Positions 54,151-62,775 of a stretch of 64,000 bases of DNA are shown in pieces. The notes beneath the pieces were generated by a model. The model ran no database searches, was not told the DNA's origin, and saw only the letters and a program-made list of their open reading frames with translations. The stretch lies in the NCBI GenBank assembly GCA_964404985.1, contig CAYOMD010000004.1:62001-126000 (forward strand), given 5' to 3'. Made by a program: the position numbers and the translations under genes. Source of the DNA: Hankyongella sp964404985. GTDB lineage: Bacteria; Pseudomonadota; Alphaproteobacteria; Sphingomonadales; Sphingomonadaceae. Position 1 is the first letter of the stretch, and every line of letters begins with the position of its first letter.

Positions 54151-55821
54151 GTGTGGTCTAAGGGAGTGCCATTCACCGGGGGCACGCGCTTGAGTCATCT
54201 TATTGCCGATATGGAGCTCGCCTCGGGCCGCCGGTTTGACGGGGTCACGGAGTTTCCCACCCAGCAGGTGATCGGGGAAGTGCTGAGCGTCACCAACGGT
54301 GCTTGCCACTGCCGGTTGTCGGGCGATGTCCAAGCGGCACGCACGGCAGCCCACGTCGGTGCGCACCTGAAAATCCCTGCGGATGGCCGCTGGATTCTGG
54401 TCATGGTCTATGCAGTCAAGCCCGCAATGGGGCAGAGTCTCGATCTCGAGGCCAGCTTCCTGGGCGAAGCGGAAGCAGATGCCCTGGGCGGGTTGATTTC
54501 CTTCGTGCGCGGCATATCGCGCTATCCAGGGCCCGGCGAGCCGGTTTGTGCGGTCTCTGAGAAGGAATTGGCGCTGGTTTATGGCGCCGGACGCGCCAAA
54601 AGCATCGAGATCGGCGGGGTGCACTCAACCGGTACTATCCGGGCGCACCTCAAGATTGATGCGCTACTGGCCAAGCACTTTGCCATTCTTGGGTCCAGCG
54701 GAACCGGAAAATCGACCACGACAGCGCTGGTGTTGCACCGTCTGCTCGATCAGTTGCCGCACGCCCACATGCTGATGCTGGATCCGCATGGCGAGTATAA
54801 GCGCGCGTTCGGTACGCGCGGTCATGCGCTGGACGTCTCGACGCTTGAACTGCCGTATTGGGTAATGAGTCTTCAGGAGCATTGCGAGATACTGGTCTCG
54901 CGGGATGACGACAGCGCGGTACAGGCGGATATTCTTGCGCGTTGCCTGCTCACGGCGCGCTCCAAAAGCCGTGCCGCGCTGGATGCAGGTCGCGTGACGG
55001 TCGATTCGCCGGTGCCGTACCTGATGTCGGATTTGCTGGGCGCGCTGCAGACCATGGTGGGTAAGCTCGACAAGCCCGAAAAGGCCTCCCCCTTTCTCAA
55101 GCTTAAGGCGCGCATCGAGGAACTGAAGAACGACCCGCGTTACAGCTTCATGTTCTCCGGCATGCTGGTCTCCGACTCGTTCATCGAGGTCCTGAACCGG
55201 TTCTTCCGCCTGCGGGACGACGGCAAGCCGATCGCCATCGTCGATCTCTCCGGGGTGCCGTCTGACATCGTCAAGCTGGTCGTGGGTGTGCTGTGCCGGC
55301 TTGCGTTCGATTTCGCGCAGTGGTCGATGAATGTCGGCCGTCCGCCGCTGGTGATCGTCTGCGAGGAGGCGCACCGCTATGTGCCTGCCATGCACCTTGA
55401 TGACAACAATGTCACCCGTCACATCCTGGAGCGAATCGCCAAAGAAGGCCGGAAATATGGCGTTTGCCTCGGGCTGGTGTCGCAACGCCCCTCGGATCTG
55501 TCCGAATCGGTCCTGTCGCAATGCGGCACGGTGATCTCCATGCGTATGAACAACGAGCGCGATCAGAACTTCGTCCGCGCGGCCATGCCAGAAGGCGGCA
55601 AAATCTTTCTCGACGCGATTGCCGCCCTGCGCAACCGGGAATGCATCGTCTCCGGCGAAGGGGCATCGGTGCCGATGCGGGTCGCGCTGGATACGCTGGA
55701 GCCGGAACGCCGCCCGACATCGGACGATCCGGTGTTTACGGACAGCTGGAGCCAGCCGGCAACGCTGGACACAGAAATGACCGAGATCGTGCGCCGCTGG
55801 CGCAGTCAATCCCGCGAATAG
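54151..55821 (+). CDS. HerA/DUF87-type ATPase
   Basis: 556 residues. An N-terminal HAS-barrel-like region (about 20-110, with IGEVLSVTNGACHCRLSG) precedes a FtsK/HerA-type motor: Walker A ILGSSGTGKSTTTALVLHRL (about 179-198), LMLDPHGEYKRAF, Walker B PLVIVCEEAHRYVP (about 400) and the arginine-finger region GLVSQRPSDLSESVLSQCGT. Such hexameric ATPases pump DNA with NurA in archaea or act with nuclease/Sir2/DUF4297 partners in bacterial defence. No such partner is adjacent. It starts with GTG, 52 bases after the SDR gene, and could be co-transcribed with it. Confidence 0.88.
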   Translation: MWSKGVPFTGGTRLSHLIADMELASGRRFDGVTEFPTQQVIGEVLSVTNGACHCRLSGDVQAARTAAHVGAHLKIPADGRWILVMVYAVKPAMGQSLDLEASFLGEAEADALGGLISFVRGISRYPGPGEPVCAVSEKELALVYGAGRAKSIEIGGVHSTGTIRAHLKIDALLAKHFAILGSSGTGKSTTTALVLHRLLDQLPHAHMLMLDPHGEYKRAFGTRGHALDVSTLELPYWVMSLQEHCEILVSRDDDSAVQADILARCLLTARSKSRAALDAGRVTVDSPVPYLMSDLLGALQTMVGKLDKPEKASPFLKLKARIEELKNDPRYSFMFSGMLVSDSFIEVLNRFFRLRDDGKPIAIVDLSGVPSDIVKLVVGVLCRLAFDFAQWSMNVGRPPLVIVCEEAHRYVPAMHLDDNNVTRHILERIAKEGRKYGVCLGLVSQRPSDLSESVLSQCGTVISMRMNNERDQNFVRAAMPEGGKIFLDAIAALRNRECIVSGEGASVPMRVALDTLEPERRPTSDDPVFTDSWSQPATLDTEMTEIVRRWRSQSRE

Positions 55822-55826
55822 CCCTC

Positions 55827-55984
55827 ATACCAAATCTCATTGATACAAACCTATCCGTCATTGCGAGCGGGCCTATGGCTTGCGAAGCAATCCAGCCTTT
55901 GCGTTTCCTGGATCGCCACGGGGCTGCGCCCCTCGCGATGACGATTATGGAAGCGGATCGGTTGTCATCGCTGGGACTTGGTAT
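55827..55984. repeat. 158-bp MITE-like repeat, copy 2 (family D)
   Basis: It has exactly the same length as copy 1 (30551-30708), inverted, with about eight substitutions. The termini ATACCAAAT and CTTGGTAT are inverted, and the centre has CCACGGGGCTGCGCCCCTCG. It begins 6 bases after the HerA stop codon. No clear target-site duplication is visible. Confidence 0.85.
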
Positions 55985-56018
55985 CAGGCAGCTTTGTCGT
56001 GATACCCGCAGACAAAAA

Positions 56019-56044
56019 AGGCCGCACAAAAGTGCGGCCTTTTC
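56019..56044 (-). terminator. Rho-independent terminator of the rplU-rpmA operon
   Basis: A 9-bp stem AGGCCGCAC/GTGCGGCCT with an AAAA/TTTT loop is flanked by T/A runs on both sides. On the minus strand GTGCGGCC is followed by TTTTTTG, 19 bases after the rpmA stop. Confidence 0.9.
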
Positions 56045-56062
56045 GATTACGGTGCAGTGCAA

Positions 56063-56350
56063 CTATTCCGCAGCGATCGCCTGCGCGTTGTCGTTGGCAG
56101 CAGGCACAATGCTCACATAGGAGCGGCCAAGCTTGCCGACGTGGAACTTCACATGGCCTTCGGTCAGGGCGAACAGCGTGTGGTCGACACCGATACCGAC
56201 GTTGGTGCCGGGATAGAATTTGGTGCCGCGCTGGCGCACGAGGATGTTGCCGGCCAGGACGAACTGACCACCGAAGCGCTTCACGCCAAGCCGGCGACCC
56301 GCTGAGTCGCGGCCGTTGCGAGAGGAGCCGCCTGCCTTTTTATGTGCCAT
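56063..56350 (-). CDS. rpmA: 50S ribosomal protein L27
   Basis: 95 residues: AHKKAGGSSRNGRDSAGRRL, then GVKRFGGQFVLAGNILVRQR, FYPGTNVGIGVDHTLFAL and a C-terminal alanine-rich tail. The conserved N-terminal tail reaches the peptidyl-transferase centre. It follows rplU by 12 bases. Confidence 0.98.
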   Translation of the reverse strand: MAHKKAGGSSRNGRDSAGRRLGVKRFGGQFVLAGNILVRQRGTKFYPGTNVGIGVDHTLFALTEGHVKFHVGKLGRSYVSIVPAANDNAQAIAAE

Positions 56351-56362
56351 GACGTAAACCCT

Positions 56363-56668
56363 TTACAGCGAAGCGTTGATGCCGACGATCTTGATCAGCG
56401 TCATGTTCTGACGGTGGCCAGCCTTGCGGCGATAGTTGTGACGACGCTTCTTCTTGAAGACGATGACCTTGTCGGTCTTGAACTGCTCGACGATTTCGGC
56501 GGCAACCGAAGCGCCGTTTGCCAGCGATATCGAGGTGCCATCGCCGACCATCAGAACGTCCTGAAAGGTCAGGGCGTCGCCGGGTTCGCCTTCCAGCTTC
56601 TCGACAGCGAGTACATCGTCTGCCGAAACCCGGTATTGCTTCCCGCCAGTGCGAACCACTGCGTACAT
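56363..56668 (-). CDS. rplU: 50S ribosomal protein L21
   Basis: 101 residues starting MYAVVRTGGKQYRVSADDVL, with the L21 signature VIVFKKKRRHNYRRKAGHRQ near the C-terminus. It binds 23S rRNA domain II. It is first gene of the rplU-rpmA unit; its leader carries a promoter-like sequence and two hairpins. Confidence 0.98.
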   Translation of the reverse strand: MYAVVRTGGKQYRVSADDVLAVEKLEGEPGDALTFQDVLMVGDGTSISLANGASVAAEIVEQFKTDKVIVFKKKRRHNYRRKAGHRQNMTLIKIVGINASL

Positions 56669-56752
56669 CGTCTTGATCCCTAAACCGACACCCGCTCGAA
56701 AACGGGCAAAAAATGCTCACCCCGCACGCGCGGGCCAAAAAGCGAAGCCGCG

Positions 56753-56782
56753 TCTCTAGACGCAAATTTGCCCGAATGTCAA
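56753..56782 (-). promoter_or_regulatory. Putative rplU promoter and structured leader
   Basis: On the minus strand a consensus -35 TTGACA (56777-56782) is followed after 17-18 bases by CTAGAG/TAGAGA as a weak -10. Downstream, the leader has a hairpin CCCGCGCGTGCGGG (56721-56734) followed 7 bases later by TTTTTT, then a second CCCG..CGGG hairpin, before the rplU start. Leader attenuation is possible (inference). Confidence 0.45.
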
Positions 56783-56842
56783 CGGCTGTTGCAGTTGCTG
56801 GATGCTTGCGGACAGCGGTTGCTTTTGCGTAGCCGTGCCCGT

Positions 56843-57952
56843 TCAGGCCGCAGCGGCCTCGGCCTCCATCTCGGCTGCTTTTTGCTCGACCAGCGCAACG
56901 ATGTGATCCACCATCTTTGCATCGTCGATATGGTGGTCGGTCACGCCGCTCAGATACACCATGTGCTTGCCGGCGCCCCCGCCGGTCAGGCCGATATCGG
57001 TCTCGCGGGCCTCGCCCGGCCCGTTGACCACGCAGCCGAGCACGGACAAGGAGATCGGCGTGCGAATGTGCTGCAGCCGCTCTTCCAGCTTCTCGACCGT
57101 ACGGATCACGTCGAAGCCCTGACGGGCGCAACTGGGGCAAGAGACAATCCGCACGCCGCGGGTCCGCAGGCCCAGTGACTTGAGGATGTCGAAGCCGACC
57201 CGCACTTCCTGTTCCGGCTCGGCCGAGAGCGAGACGCGAATCGTGTCGCCGATTCCGGCCCACAGCAGCGAGCCCAGCCCGATCGCGCTCTTGACTGTGC
57301 CGGTGATCATGGCGCCGGCCTCGGTGATGCCCAGATGCAGCGGGCAGTCGACCGCGTCGGCGAGCTGCTGGTAGGCAGCGACGGCCAGGAACACGTCGCT
57401 GGCCTTCACCGCGACCTTGAATTCATGGAAATCATGGTCCTGCAGCAGCCGGATGTGGTCAAGGGCGCTCTCGACCAGGGCCTCGGGGCACGGCTCGCCG
57501 TACTTCTCCAGCAAGTCCTTCTCCAGACTGCCGGCGTTGACACCGATCCGGATGGCGCAGCCGTTCGCCTTGGCGGCGCGCACGACTTCCGCCACGCGCT
57601 CCGCCGAGCCGATGTTGCCGGGGTTGATGCGCAGGCAGGCGGCACCCGCGTCCGCAGCTTCCAGCGCGCGTTTGTAATGAAAGTGAATGTCGGCCACCAG
57701 GGGCACGCGGGCAGCGCGGGCGATCTGCCGGAACGCAGCCGTCGACTCCTCATCCGGACAGGATACGCGGACAATGTCCGCCCCGGCCTCTTCACAGCGG
57801 CGGATCTGATCGATGGTCGCCCGGGCGTCCGTCGTCGGCGTATTCGTCATGGTCTGGACCGTAATCGGCGCATCGCCGCCGACGGGGACGGCACCGACCA
57901 TGATCTGGCGGCTCTTGCGCCGCATGATATCGCGCCAGGGACGCACGCTCAT
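56843..57952 (-). CDS. ispG: 4-hydroxy-3-methylbut-2-enyl diphosphate synthase (flavodoxin)
   Basis: 369 residues. TIM-barrel start IMVGAVPVGGDAPITVQTMT; LRINPGNIG; and the C-terminal [4Fe-4S] domain with IVSCPSCARQGFDV (two Cys), VLGCVVNGPGEARETDIGLT (third Cys). It is the penultimate enzyme of the MEP isoprenoid pathway. RodZ lies upstream on the same strand, a common pairing in alphaproteobacteria (rodZ-ispG). Confidence 0.97.
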   Translation of the reverse strand: MSVRPWRDIMRRKSRQIMVGAVPVGGDAPITVQTMTNTPTTDARATIDQIRRCEEAGADIVRVSCPDEESTAAFRQIARAARVPLVADIHFHYKRALEAADAGAACLRINPGNIGSAERVAEVVRAAKANGCAIRIGVNAGSLEKDLLEKYGEPCPEALVESALDHIRLLQDHDFHEFKVAVKASDVFLAVAAYQQLADAVDCPLHLGITEAGAMITGTVKSAIGLGSLLWAGIGDTIRVSLSAEPEQEVRVGFDILKSLGLRTRGVRIVSCPSCARQGFDVIRTVEKLEERLQHIRTPISLSVLGCVVNGPGEARETDIGLTGGGAGKHMVYLSGVTDHHIDDAKMVDHIVALVEQKAAEMEAEAAAA

Positions 57953-58036
57953 TCGATGACTCCTACAGTATCTACGCCGTGCTTATAGGCATGGAAGTCG
58001 AGCGAGAAAAGGCCAACACGCCAGAAGGGGGCGATT

Positions 58037-58080
58037 AGAGCACCAGACATTAAATTTGCCTCAGCCTGTTAGCGTGCCGG
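58037..58080. repeat. Truncated and degenerate copy of palindromic repeat A
   Basis: AGAGCACCAGACATTAAATT followed by TGCCTCAGCCTGTTAGCGTG aligns with the left half of the family A copy at 32652. The rodZ stop codon (TTA, 58069-58071) falls inside it. Confidence 0.5.
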
Positions 58081-58968
58081 GGTGTTACGGGCAGCAAGCG
58101 CTGTCGCTGTCAGCTCGATGTCACGAACGACATCGTTCGGCCCGCCAAGCGGCGGAAGGGCCGCCCCGCCGACAGTTACGTCCAGCGCACCGGCACGGCC
58201 GGTCCACAACAGCTGTCGCGATCCGGACGGTACGACATACTGGTCGCCGGCACTCAGAATACGCTGGAGCACCGTCTTCCCGGTTGCCGCCTCCGTGATC
58301 TTGACCCAGGCATCCTCCCGGGCGGTCAGGATCACCACGCTGGACGGATCGACCGCCGTCGGCGCCGCCTGCTCCGGTGTCGAAGGGGTGGCCTCGGTAG
58401 GGACCGTTGGTACTGCTGCGGCAGAGGGCGGTGGTGTGGGGCTTGCGAGGGGCGGCAGGGCGGCTTGTGCGGTCTGGTCCGGTATGGTGATGGACTCCTG
58501 CGGCTTTGGGGCGCTGGAGGCAACGCTCGGGAAGAGTTGCGATACCGTCTGCATCAGGTCGCCCTGGCGCACGAGGCTGGCGACGATGACCACGGCGCCA
58601 ACGCCGAGTATTGACAGCACAATAAGCCGCATGGACGGCGCTTTGCGCTCATCGAGCGGCGTAAGTTCTGTCACCCGTCTCGGGGTCAGGTGGTGTGCGG
58701 CCTCCGCCTTGAACTGTTCGGCAACCATGTCCGGCGACAGGCCAAGCCAGCGCGCATAGGCCTTCACGAAGCCGACGGCGTAGGTAAGGCCCGGCAGCTC
58801 GGCCATCACGCCGTCTTCCAGCGCGACCAGATAGCGGGTCGGGATCCGGGTTTCTTTGGCGATTTCCTCGATCGGTGCCCCACGCTCTTCACGGCGCCGG
58901 CGCAGCAGATGCCCGACTGTAAACCCGCTATGCCCGGCTTTCTCGGCTGCATCGGTCATGGTCGTCAC
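58069..58968 (-). CDS. rodZ: RodZ-like cytoskeletal anchor protein (HTH + TM + DUF4115)
   Basis: 299 residues. The N-terminal XRE-type helix-turn-helix is TVGHLLRRRREERGAPIEEI; then comes LGLSPDMVAEQFKAE. One transmembrane helix (about 113-135, RLIVLSILGVGAVVIVASLV), a Pro/Ala-rich linker and a C-terminal periplasmic DUF4115 domain (VVILTAREDAWVKITEAATG) follow. It couples MreB to the cell-wall elongation machine. The alphaproteobacterial placement before ispG fits. Confidence 0.9.
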   Translation of the reverse strand: MTTMTDAAEKAGHSGFTVGHLLRRRREERGAPIEEIAKETRIPTRYLVALEDGVMAELPGLTYAVGFVKAYARWLGLSPDMVAEQFKAEAAHHLTPRRVTELTPLDERKAPSMRLIVLSILGVGAVVIVASLVRQGDLMQTVSQLFPSVASSAPKPQESITIPDQTAQAALPPLASPTPPPSAAAVPTVPTEATPSTPEQAAPTAVDPSSVVILTAREDAWVKITEAATGKTVLQRILSAGDQYVVPSGSRQLLWTGRAGALDVTVGGAALPPLGGPNDVVRDIELTATALAARNTPAR

Positions 58969-59101
58969 CCAGCTCCTCCCTGCTACTTCTCACCATATCC
59001 TCGGGCGCGATACTACAGGGATTATGAGTAACTGGGCAATTTTATGCGGGAAAGCCGTGCTTCAGTGGTTTTATCCGGGGGTGCAGATAGCGCGCAGGGC
59101 C

Positions 59102-61384
59102 TCAAAGCGGGATGCCGTGTTCCGTGCTGAAGTCCTGCAGCCGGCGGCGGACGTCGGTCGCCGGCTCAGCGAGCCAGGCTGCCATCGAGGCCTGCAGTGT
59201 GGCAAGCGGCGTGGCGCGCACCATGGCCTTGATCGGCCCGATGGCGGCAGGGGTGATGGAAAGCCTCTTGAGACCGATACCCAGCAAGGCCAGGCATTCC
59301 AGCGGGCGACCGCCCATCTCGCCGCAGCAGGTGACCGGCTTGCCGGCAGTGTCCGCCGCCTCAATGATCCGGCGCAGGAACCGCAGGATCGAGGGCGACA
59401 CCCAGTCATACCGGTCAGCAAGCTTGGGGTGCGACCGGTCGGCAGCGAACAGAAACTGGATGAGATCGTTGGTGCCGATCGACAGGAAGTCTGCCGCGCG
59501 CAACAGGACATCGAGCTGGAACGCGAGCGCCGGGACTTCGACCATGGCGCCGTAATGGACGGCCTGCGGTGTGGCTTCATTCCGGGCGATCATCGCGGCA
59601 CGTTGCTCCTCGACAACGGCACGCGCGGCATCGAACTCCCAGGGCTCGGTCACCATGGGGAACATCAGCCGGAGCTCCTTGCCGGCGGTCGCCTCCAGCA
59701 GCGCGCGCGCCTGCACCTTCAGCAGGCCACGGCGCTCGAGTGCCAGCCGCAGGGCACGCCAGCCCATGGCCGGGTTCTCTTCCTCGATTTCGGCACCCTT
59801 CATGTAGGGCAGGGATTTGTCGCCGCCGATATCGACGCTGCGGAACACCACCGGCCGGTCGCCGGCCACGGCCAGCACCTGCCGGTACAGATGCGCCTGC
59901 GATTGCCGACGCGGCAGTTTGGCCGAGACCATGAACTGAAATTCGGTGCGGAACAGGCCGATGCCGTCGGCATTGGTGAGGTCGAGCCCCGGGAGGTCCA
60001 CAATCAAGCCGGCATTGATGTTGAGGGAAATGCGTGTGCCATCGGTCGTGACAGCGGGCAGGTCGCGCAACTTGGCGAATTCTGCCTGCCGTTTCTCGCG
60101 CAGCGCGACGTGCGCCTCGAACTGGCGCACGACTGTCGGCGACGGGCGGATGAACGCAGCCTCGCTGCCGGTATCGATCAGGATGGGGTCGCCCTCTGCG
60201 ACGGTCTCGCGCAGCCCGCGCACCCGCCCGAGCATCGGCACGCCCATGGCGCGCGAGACGATGACGACATGCGCCGTCGGTGAGCCTTCCTCAAGAATGA
60301 CCCCCTTCAGCCAGCGACGATCATATTCCAGCAACTCGGCTGGTCCCAGCGCCTTGGCGATCAGGATGATGTCCTGATTAAGCTCAAGGTCTGCGGCGGT
60401 GCCGGATTTGCCGGAGACGATGCGTATCAACCGGTTGGAGAGATCTTCCAGGTCATGCAGGCGCTCGCGGAACAACGGGTCCTTGGTTTTCATCAGCGCA
60501 GCACGCGTGCGCTGCTGCACCCGCTCGATGGCAGCCTCCGCTGTCAGGCCGCTGTCGATGGCCGCATTGATGCGCCGGGACCAGCCTTCATCGAAGGCGA
60601 ACATCCGGTAGGTCTCCAGAACATCCTTGTGCTCGCCGGAGCTGGAGAATTCGGCCTGGGTCAGCATGCGGTCGATCTGCACGCGCATGGCCGCGAAGGC
60701 GTCATAGACGCGCTTGCGCTCCGTCTCGATGTCGTCTGCGACCGTATGCTCGATGACGATGCTGGGCTGGTGGAACACGGCGATGCCGCGCCCCAGCCCC
60801 TCGACCAGCCGGAGCCCGGCGAGGCGGTGCGATCCGCTGGTCTGAGCCCGGTTGCTGGCGATGGTGGCATCATCGATCACCCCGGCACTGGCAATCAGCT
60901 CGGAGACGACCATGGCGACCGTCTGCAGGAGTTCGATCTCTTCCTCGCCATATTCGCGCGGGTCGACATGCTGGACGCAAACAACGCCGGTCGCCTGCTC
61001 CCGGCGCAGGATCGGCACGCCGGCAAAACTGTGGAACAGTTCCTCGCCGGTCTCCGGGCGATAGGCAAAATTGGGGTGCTGGCGCGCCTCCGCCAGGTTG
61101 AGGACGGCGCGGGTCTGGGCGATGGTGCCGACAAGACCCTCCCCCATCGCCAGTTGCGTCACATGCACGGCGGACTGAGCAAGGCCGGTCGTCGCATAAA
61201 GCTCGAGCCTGCCGTCCCGCTGGACGTAAATCGAGCAGACTTCGCTGCTAAGCCCTTCGGCGATGACTGCCGTGACCTGGTTCAGCTTGATCTGTGCGGA
61301 CCGGCTCGCCGCCATGATCTCATGCAGGCGTCTGACAACGTCGCGCGGCGAACTGATGGGATCGTGGCTGTTGGGAAGCGCCAT
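59102..61384 (-). CDS. ptsP: Phosphoenolpyruvate-protein phosphotransferase PtsP (EI-Ntr)
   Basis: 760 residues. An N-terminal GAF domain (about 20-165, GLVGTIAQTRAVLNLAEARQ) precedes the EI core: phosphohistidine loop EEGSPTAHVVIVSRAMGVPM, PEP-binding FRSVDIGGDKSLPYM, FPMVTEPWEF and GTNDLIQFLFAADRSHP, and cysteine CCGEMGG. It starts the nitrogen-type phosphorelay to NPr and EIIA-Ntr, which are not in this window. A 57-bp gap separates it from ccdA. Confidence 0.96.
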   Translation of the reverse strand: MALPNSHDPISSPRDVVRRLHEIMAASRSAQIKLNQVTAVIAEGLSSEVCSIYVQRDGRLELYATTGLAQSAVHVTQLAMGEGLVGTIAQTRAVLNLAEARQHPNFAYRPETGEELFHSFAGVPILRREQATGVVCVQHVDPREYGEEEIELLQTVAMVVSELIASAGVIDDATIASNRAQTSGSHRLAGLRLVEGLGRGIAVFHQPSIVIEHTVADDIETERKRVYDAFAAMRVQIDRMLTQAEFSSSGEHKDVLETYRMFAFDEGWSRRINAAIDSGLTAEAAIERVQQRTRAALMKTKDPLFRERLHDLEDLSNRLIRIVSGKSGTAADLELNQDIILIAKALGPAELLEYDRRWLKGVILEEGSPTAHVVIVSRAMGVPMLGRVRGLRETVAEGDPILIDTGSEAAFIRPSPTVVRQFEAHVALREKRQAEFAKLRDLPAVTTDGTRISLNINAGLIVDLPGLDLTNADGIGLFRTEFQFMVSAKLPRRQSQAHLYRQVLAVAGDRPVVFRSVDIGGDKSLPYMKGAEIEEENPAMGWRALRLALERRGLLKVQARALLEATAGKELRLMFPMVTEPWEFDAARAVVEEQRAAMIARNEATPQAVHYGAMVEVPALAFQLDVLLRAADFLSIGTNDLIQFLFAADRSHPKLADRYDWVSPSILRFLRRIIEAADTAGKPVTCCGEMGGRPLECLALLGIGLKRLSITPAAIGPIKAMVRATPLATLQASMAAWLAEPATDVRRRLQDFSTEHGIPL

Positions 61385-61441
61385 GAACCGTGTTTAGGGC
61401 GTGTTTGCCCGCACGTCCATGCCGCTGTCTTTCTTATGCGA

Positions 61442-62164
61442 TCAAATTGCTGTGGTCAGATCGATCAGCCATTGCGGGCTGTAGTCCAGGGCAAGCGCCT
61501 CCAGCTGCTTGTCGAGCCCGCTCAGGACCAGCACCCCGGCGACCAGCATGCCAAAACCAAGCAGTTGTTTGCCCAGCTTGCTGGCATTGCCGAGCTTGCC
61601 GCGCATTTTGAGCAGTGTCTGCCGCCCGATGGTGCCGATCAAAAGCAGCGGCAAGGACGCCCCGATCCCGAACAGACCCATGGCCAGCGCAACCGCGCCG
61701 AGTTCCTTGCCCTGGCTTGCTAGGATGCTCGCTGCACCAAGCGTCGGGCCCACACACGGGCTCCAGACGGCACCGAGCAAGGTCCCCAGACCAAACTGAC
61801 CCAGCCAGCCGTGGCTGGGCATAGTGGATGTGCGTTGTGCCGCCCAGTCCCCGACCGGTTGCAGGGCGGACTGAAACGCCCGCTGCGCGAACGGAATAGC
61901 CAGAACCGCACCGAGCGCCACCAGCAGCGCACCGGAAATAGACCGGAAGACATCGGCATCCAGGCCGATACTGAAGCCGATTGTCGCGACAAACAGGCCG
62001 ACTGCGGTGAAGGATATCGCCAGCCCTGCTGCCAGTGCCAGCGGCCCGAGGCGATGTTCATTGGCCGCAGAGCCGAACACGATCGGCAGGATCGGCAAGA
62101 CGCATGGGTTTAGGACGGTCAGCAGGCCCGCCAGAAAGGCAGCACCCAAGGTCAGAATATCCAT
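61442..62164 (-). CDS. CcdA/DsbD-type transmembrane thiol-reductant transporter
   Basis: 240 residues with six hydrophobic segments and the two family cysteine regions VLNPCVLPILPIVFG (TM1) and VWSPCVGPTLGAAS (TM4). It carries electrons from cytoplasmic thioredoxin to periplasmic thiol proteins. The exported thioredoxin-like gene directly upstream is the probable partner. The role (cytochrome c maturation or oxidative-damage repair) is not resolved. Confidence 0.9.
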   Translation of the reverse strand: MDILTLGAAFLAGLLTVLNPCVLPILPIVFGSAANEHRLGPLALAAGLAISFTAVGLFVATIGFSIGLDADVFRSISGALLVALGAVLAIPFAQRAFQSALQPVGDWAAQRTSTMPSHGWLGQFGLGTLLGAVWSPCVGPTLGAASILASQGKELGAVALAMGLFGIGASLPLLLIGTIGRQTLLKMRGKLGNASKLGKQLLGFGMLVAGVLVLSGLDKQLEALALDYSPQWLIDLTTAI

Positions 62165-62228
62165 TCATGCAACTCCGTATGCACGCCAGACCAGACCGGC
62201 GCACCCGCTGGCGCGCCGGGCCTTGCGG

Positions 62229-62618
62229 TTACTTGGCGAGTGCCGAGCTTGCGAGTGCGCGGATTTCCTTCGCGTTGGTCGAGCCGACCGAACGGGCGGT
62301 TTCCTTGGCACCGGCATATGCGATCAATGTGCTTTGGCGGGTGGCCTGGAAGGAGCGCACATCATCTTTCTGCTTGTCGAAATTGACCTTGAAGATGGTC
62401 AGGCCCGCAAATTCCGGGTCGGTAGCGATGGCGGCCAGAGTCGTGCCCTGCGCCTTGCACACCGGGCACCAGTCAGCATAAATATCAATCAGGATCGGCC
62501 TGCCATCCTTTTGGGCGGCGGCAAACGCTTCCTTGGTGTAAGCTTGCAGAGTGCCGGCAACTGCAGCCTGCGCAAATGCAACGCTGGCAGCCAGTGCGAG
62601 GAACGCGTGACGTATCAT
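62229..62618 (-). CDS. Exported thioredoxin-like protein
   Basis: 129 residues. Sec signal MIRHAFLALAASVAFAQAAV, then a thioredoxin fold with active site YADWCPVCKAQ (WCxxC) and KVNFDKQKDDVRSFQATRQS. The ATG at 62618 follows AAGGGAGA; the 12-codon longer frame is not used. A cis-proline in the usual place is not evident: ATRQSTLIAY stands where a TPT/VPT turn would be. It probably receives electrons from the CcdA-type protein encoded 64 bases downstream. Confidence 0.85.
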   Translation of the reverse strand: MIRHAFLALAASVAFAQAAVAGTLQAYTKEAFAAAQKDGRPILIDIYADWCPVCKAQGTTLAAIATDPEFAGLTIFKVNFDKQKDDVRSFQATRQSTLIAYAGAKETARSVGSTNAKEIRALASSALAK

Positions 62619-62775
62619 ACCATTCTCCCTTGTGATTTGTAGTCGACGTCTCATGTTCGGTCAGCGTATGCAGCAAGTTACAGCTATTGTGAAGAATATG
62701 CAGGCAGTCACGCCACTGTCTTTGATTTGTGGCAACAGGTTTTGATTTAAAGGTGGTGGCTTAGGACGCCTGATT

